The notes under the pieces: model-generated | Told to the model about the DNA's origin: nothing | Database searches by the model: none | Seen by the model: the letters and a program-made list of their open reading frames with translations, nothing else | Made by a program: the position numbers and the translations under genes | DNA from: Apophysomyces variabilis | Lineage: Eukaryota > Mucoromycota > Mucoromycetes > Mucorales > Mucoraceae | NCBI GenBank assembly: GCA_002749535.1 | Contig: MZZL01000055.1 | Location: forward strand, 68,453 to 132,452 | Length of the DNA stretch: 64,000 nucleotides | Direction: 5' to 3' | In this document: positions 59,712-64,000 of the stretch, one piece after another | Numbering within the stretch: the first letter of the stretch is position 1 | Layout of the letters: each line of letters starts with the position of its first letter

Positions 59712-60594
59712 ATTTAAAAAGCGCGTGATTCTAATCCATAATTCTGAGAAAAACAAGACTTGTAACGGGTGGTTTAAGGCTATCGATTAGTTGTTGTTGT
59801 TGTTGTTGTTGTTTCTCTCTTTCACATGGTGTAGATGTAAAGAAAGAAATATTCCCATGACATTTCTTTGGTATTGGTTGCTTTGGTCTTTTCTGGTTGA
59901 CCTCTGTACTGATTGGCTTAGCATGATTGGTATTGATAGCTACGTCAGAGTTGGCAAGTCCAAACACATATGGTTTAAATCGGGAAACATAGAATCTGCT
60001 ACGTTCGGCGTATATGGTTACGAAGGACCGGAGAAAGATAAAGTAAACGAATTGGCCCCAATAATGCCTGCAAACAAGCGACAACTGAATTAATGGGGCA
60101 CAAAAGCAGCTTTCGTAGAAACACAGCAAGCGGAGCTGTTTCGTTGAATATGGGAATGGTTCACTTTCACAGGACTACTATCAACGCCAAAAAGCCACTT
60201 GCTGGTATATGTGGCATAAGTATCTGTCGATAAATTTAGGGCGCCCAGGAAGAAAGTGTAGGAATGCACTGTGAGTGGTGCTCCTGGGTGGAATAAGTTT
60301 ATCTGCTCACACATCGTTAAAAAGAATATTATATTCATCTAATGGCTCTTATCTCATGGAAGGGCAATGTTACAAAACACCAAAAAGGAAATAAGCCGGG
60401 ATCTCGACAAAGGTATCGTTTGTCTTTCCATTCTTCAGATTATAGGTATCCTCGATGAAAGTAATAAAACCAGATTTTTTTTCTCTCTACATATCGCTTG
60501 CTTGAGAATAATGGCATTGTCAATGACAGCTAAACCGTCAGAAGGAAGAAAGAAATAGAGCACATACAATCGGTGCTTTTTGTTTCCCCTCTAG
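59712..60594. other. Region with TTG trinucleotide repeat, no assigned gene
   Basis: A (TTG)7 run sits at 59791-59813. It is covered by frames on both strands (poly-Leu on plus, poly-Gln on minus), neither of which has further support. The plus frame to 60093 has a protein-like end (SYVRVGKSKHIWFKSGN), but no domain is recognised. The rest, to 60594, shows short frames only. Confidence 0.35.
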
Positions 60595-60978
60595 GCTTGA
60601 ATTAACCTTGAATCTGTGGAAGCACAAAGACATCGTTCCTGAGCGGTCAGGGAAAGAGTTGAGCTTGCAATGTAGGTGACTAACTGTTGGAAGGATATAT
60701 CATGCCTTTGCGAAGGGAGATCCATTGAGGAAACAAAAGCGAGACACAATAACGTCAAGAAATAGGATATAACTAAGTGCTACTATGACCTGGTTGGGAT
60801 ATGTTGTTACTATTGCCTAGTAAATAACATGTTATAGATTACTAGATTCTCCATTGCCAATGCCGACGGGATCACACGTGCGGAGCTGGTCTCACTGATA
60901 TTGTCCGAACTTTTTCCTGAAAATGAGCGTGTGACGAGAGGTGACAAAATCAAGCATAACCTTCTTCACATTGCTGCC
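60595..60978 (+). other. Coding-like segments upstream of the TANGO2-like gene
   Basis: A segment after a good acceptor (CCCCTCTAG at 60586-60594) reads LNLWKHKDIVPERSGKEL and ends at a GTAGGT donor (60672). A second segment at about 60841-60978 reads FSIANADGITRAELVSLILS and continues in frame into the ATG of the TANGO2-like gene. Both look like protein, but the phases do not join directly. They might be exons of an unrecognised, possibly decayed gene, or a 5' extension of the next one. Confidence 0.3.
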
Positions 60979-62029
60979 ATGTGTATTTTATTCTGGACTA
61001 TTTCAAACCATCCCAAGTATCAATTGTAAGCATTTGCAACGCTAGTTGTGACAATGGTTGCTAAAACTATTTGCTTGCTAGTGTTTTTGCAGGGAATCGC
61101 GATGAGTTCCTTTCAAGACCATCTTCGAGGGCTCATTTCTGGGAACCTCCTAGAGATTATGTATTGGCTGGCACTGACTTGGATAATAAGGCCACTCTCT
61201 CTCATGACGGCACCTGGCTTGGGATGACTCGTGACGGCCGGTTTGCCGCCATTACCAACTTTCGGGAGCCTAAATACACCGGTGCACGCTCAAGGGGTAT
61301 CCTCGTGCGAGACTTTTTGACGGACAGGACAACCTCCGTAAAAAGCTACACAGACAAGATCAGGAAGGCTATGCAAGAATATAATGGGTTTAACCTTGTT
61401 TGTTTTGATTTCTTTTCCAAAGAGTATGTATGCGTCAGCAATCGCCAAAGTGAAGACATTGTTTACTTAAAGGACGGGGAAATATATGGTAATGTAACCC
61501 GACTATCGGGAAGCGCCCACAAACAAACTATAGTTGACCAAAACTAAAAAAAAATTTACCATAGGGCTTTCCAATTCTACGTTGAATAATCCTTGGCCAA
61601 AGGTTAAGGAGGGATGCCGCAGCTTTGAAGAGATCTTAAGCAGGGACCAGGACGAAGATGAACTTGTGGAGGATTTGTTTAATTTGCTGAGGTAATATTC
61701 ACATCTATTTCGGTAATGCGCAATGTCCGTTCATTTATCTTGTTTTCTTAAACTTTAGCACAACAAAGCCGCTTTCGGATATCAACAACATCCAAACAAC
61801 TTTTGACGAGTTTAAATCACGGATTTGGATACCCCACTTCTATAACACCAATTTCGGCCCTAATTCTGCATATGGTACACGAACTGGAACGGTGGTGTTG
61901 GTGGACCACGAGGGACAGGTGTTGTTCGTGGAAAGGGATCATTCTGAATTTAAGGGTGCTGACCCTACAGAGACCGAAGATAATAAGACTTTAACGTTTC
62001 GTTTTGCCCTGGAAGCTAATAAATCATGA
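60979..62029 (+). CDS. TANGO2-like NRDE-domain protein
   Basis: Four exons 60979-61025, 61082-61488, 61565-61691 and 61759-62029 give 283 residues. The N-terminus MCILFW and the motif FAGNRDEFLSRPSSRAHFW carry the NRDE signature. Further family blocks are GTWLGMTRDGRFAAITNFREP, SRGILVRDFL, GFNLVCFDF, GLSNSTLNNPWPKV and YGTRTGTVVLVD, with F-E-R-like VERDHSEF near the C-terminus. TANGO2 proteins were first linked to Golgi organisation, and later work implicates heme or lipid handling at mitochondria and other membranes; the reaction is unsettled. Introns are 56-76 nt with standard sites. The frame remains open upstream of the ATG (to about 60838), so a longer N-terminus is possible though unusual for the family. 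Confidence 0.88.
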
Positions 62030-62043
62030 GGGTGTAATACCAT

Positions 62044-62301
62044 TCACCCCGCCATTTGGATAATTGCCACGTTGTCTGCATTAACAATGAGCATGAGCCA
62101 ACTTTTTACGTAAAGTGTCAGATTCCGGAATGGACGGAGGGTAAGCAGATGTCGGACTTTTGTAGCCACGTTGCCATGTGTGACAAACTGGGAAACGTGG
62201 CGCTTGAATGCTTCGTCAAGGCGAATTGCGTCAATCGGGTTATCAATAGGTGCGAGGAACTATTACGATTGGTACTCTCGTATTTTCTCGTATATAAAAA
62301 A
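62044..62301 (+). other. Coding-like fragment after the TANGO2-like gene
   Basis: An 82-codon frame just downstream (ATG 62056, open slightly upstream) reads HEPTFYVKCQIPEWTEGKQM and ALECFVKANCVNRVINRCEE, a convincing protein texture with Trp, Cys and charged residues. It ends at TAG 62302. There is no recognised family, partner exon or promoter. It may be a truncated gene fragment carried by an element or left by rearrangement. Confidence 0.3.
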
Positions 62302-62518
62302 TAGCGGCAGAGCATTCACAAAGGTAGCGGTCTTCCCCTTTTTCTTTCTCTTTCCTTCCCTTTCTTCTTATCTTAGCCTTTATTCTTCTTCTTTCTTTTT
62401 CTCTTCTCTCTCTCTCTTTCTCACTTCGCTTCTAACTCTTTGTTTTCCCTTCTACACAAACAAAACAGCCAATCATTACAACACACCTTCTTTTTCTTTT
62501 ACTCGCTAACAATTAAAC

Positions 62519-62815
62519 ATGCCACCCCAATTTGTGCTGTGTAAGTTTGCCGTCATGGCTATTGTGAATCAACTCTATTTTTTACTCATCAAGATATTAC
62601 CATTAGTGGGAGGTCATGACAAGAAGATCTCTTTAGAACAACAATATCATCCCTGTCCACGCTGCAAACACGAAGCTTCCGTACAATTGACACGATGTGA
62701 AACGCAACTTGTCATCTTCAACAAAACAGTCGGCAAGCCCAACAACATGCGTGTTCGGTATGAATGTAGCGAATGCGGATGGAAGAATGAAAATCTACCT
62801 GAATATACGCCTTGA
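62519..62815 (+). CDS. Small zinc-ribbon protein
   Basis: Two exons, 62519-62540 and 62607-62815, joined in phase across a 66-nt intron give 76 residues. Two Cys pairs, C-P-R-C and C-S-E-C, separated by about 38 residues, form a zinc ribbon around the strand-rich segment QLVIFNKTVGK. The protein begins MPPQFVLLGGHDKKISLEQQ and has no signal peptide or membrane span. The strongly CT-rich leader (62335-62500) matches the leaders of well-expressed genes here. Function is unknown; comparable tiny zinc-ribbon proteins occur across fungi. Splicing removes a hydrophobic run that reading through the intron would add. Confidence 0.72.
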   Translation: MPPQFVLCKFAVMAIVNQLYFLLIKILPLVGGHDKKISLEQQYHPCPRCKHEASVQLTRCETQLVIFNKTVGKPNNMRVRYECSECGWKNENLPEYTP

Positions 62816-62963
62816 TCCGTATACACACACCCCTCCATCCCATTTCCTACATAGGCTTTTATTCTTTTTTCCTCTTCTTTTCTATGATCTCCTATGCTTT
62901 TTGCTCTTCATTCCCGTCATCTTAATGTTTTCCATTATGCTATAGTGCAGACTATACAAAGAG

Positions 62964-63117
62964 ACACACACACACACACACACACACGTCTTATAAATCT
63001 GACACGCACTTATACACATATATACAAACACAAGCACACGCAAGCACGCACACGCACATACGCACACAAACAAAGCAAACGCACGTACGCACGTACACAC
63101 ACACGCACACACGCATA
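62964..63117. repeat. (CA)n microsatellite and degenerate continuation
   Basis: A perfect (AC)12 run at about 62964-62987 is followed by about 130 bases of imperfect CA/CG-rich repeat (ACACGCAC, ACGCACAC units). It lies in the 3' flank of the zinc-ribbon gene. Frames translating it on either strand are artefacts of the repeat. Confidence 0.85.
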
Positions 63118-64000
63118 TTTTTTTTATATTGCTCCATTTCCTTTTTTCTATATCTTTCTCCACCTCCCCTCTTTTTTTTATGAACCAACGGTTGGCAAAT
63201 AGAGTTTAATTTTATTTTATTTTTTTTCCTTACCAGTGCTATATAGTTGCACAACCTAATGGAATCCAATTTAGTGTTGACGTAGGTAAAAAAGAAGCAA
63301 CAGCAGCATCTAGCGTCACACACATTGTCCCCATGACGCTGGAAAAAAGAAAGTGCGCTTGTGTTCCAACTGTTTGAGGCAATTTCCAAGTGGAAAAGGG
63401 GGAGGCAAATACAGTCTAGCAAAGATAAAATATTATTCCGATTGGATAGCAGCGCCAAATGCCCACCCATTACAACTGCATAGATGAGGTCATTTATGTT
63501 TTTTTTCGGACATGGATAGCACAACATATTATTATAGTGCTTTGCGGAGTATACCTGAGTCACCCGCCAAATTTGTTTCATTTAGACTCACCAAATGATG
63601 ACATTTAACCCGAGGTAAAACCAATCTCAAATAAGAGAATAAGAACCATTGCTACACACTCTCAACAAAAAGCACCCACTTTCCTCTATTATAACGTGAT
63701 GTTATGGGGCGTCTCTTAATACTCTAAACAGCTGGTATTGTTAGTGGTTTATACAAAACATACCGTTTCCCAAAAAGTAGATATAGTGCTTGTCGTCTGT
63801 CCGGTTCCCCGTTCAGAAATCTTTCATAGTTTAGGCTCAGCAACAGAATGTTGTCATCAATATCACAAAAAGCCCCCCTCAATGAAACGCCCCCTTTCAC
63901 TCTATGCATTTCTTCGGCTTTCTACTTTACAAGTTGAAGTCCGAGAATTAAAGTAGTATATATTGACTGATGCATTAAATATTTTAACTAACACCATTCA
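63118..64000. other. Right-end intergenic sequence
   Basis: AT-rich sequence with T-rich runs at 63115-63235. Open frames at 62991-63581 (minus) begin in the CA repeat and are not credible; the frames at 63724-63956 overlap each other on opposite strands. No supported gene is seen before the window ends. Confidence 0.4.

Noticed and set aside
59791..60129. Poly-Leu (plus) and poly-Gln (minus) frames over the TTG repeat
   Set aside because: Both come from the trinucleotide run; no domain, splice support or family resemblance was found on either strand.
62894..63202. Plus- and minus-strand reading frames rich in Thr/His or Cys/Val
   Set aside because: They translate the CA microsatellite and its degenerate continuation; amino-acid bias is due to the repeat.

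Overview
This is nuclear DNA from a filamentous fungus, most probably an early-diverging mould of the Mucoromycota. The genes are protein-coding, compact and rich in introns of mostly 43-80 nt, with GTAAGT-like donors. Their products are fungal: chitin synthase, a Zn2Cys6 regulator, Rvs161, Sen1, Mpe1 and Nse1. The mobile elements (Fanzor/TnpB-like genes, a non-LTR retrotransposon with a YADD reverse transcriptase, a Tc1-type DD34E transposase and a DUF6729-type gene) also suit that group. Phylum is inferred; genus cannot be told.

Left part (1-13466): two decayed Fanzor-like genes (about 640-2760 on + and 7966-10637 on -) flank an F-box gene and a regulator with two tandem Zn2Cys6 clusters. 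A gene-poor stretch follows. Centre-left (13467-27005) is ordinary gene space: a class IV-like chitin synthase, an EF-hand MscS-type channel, Nse1 (SMC5/6 complex), Mpe1 (mRNA 3'-end processing) and a small membrane protein.

28300-35216 is a transposon cluster: a 5'-truncated LINE, a DUF6729-type gene whose main exons join without any break, and a Tc1-type transposase with four in-frame stops, followed by a cluster of GCGTGC-like motifs. A secreted protein with two dibasic sites (37536-38108) and an unidentified coding relic follow.

The right part (39941-62815) is dense: Ypt6/Rab6, a SurE-family phosphatase, a PP6/Sit4 catalytic subunit, the very large Sen1 helicase, an orphan multipass membrane protein, a TLS1/C9orf78 spliceosomal-type protein, the BAR protein Rvs161/Hob3, a TANGO2-like protein and a 76-residue zinc-ribbon protein. 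There is no operon logic. Neighbours are independent eukaryotic genes, though several pairs are convergent or divergent with short gaps. Splice sites were assigned by hand from reading-frame continuity and family knowledge. The most unusual features are the Fanzor relics with readable nuclease motifs, the tandem zinc clusters, the uninterrupted DUF6729 gene, GC-AG introns, a 35-nt intron, and a 14-nt exon carrying part of the Walker A loop of Sen1.
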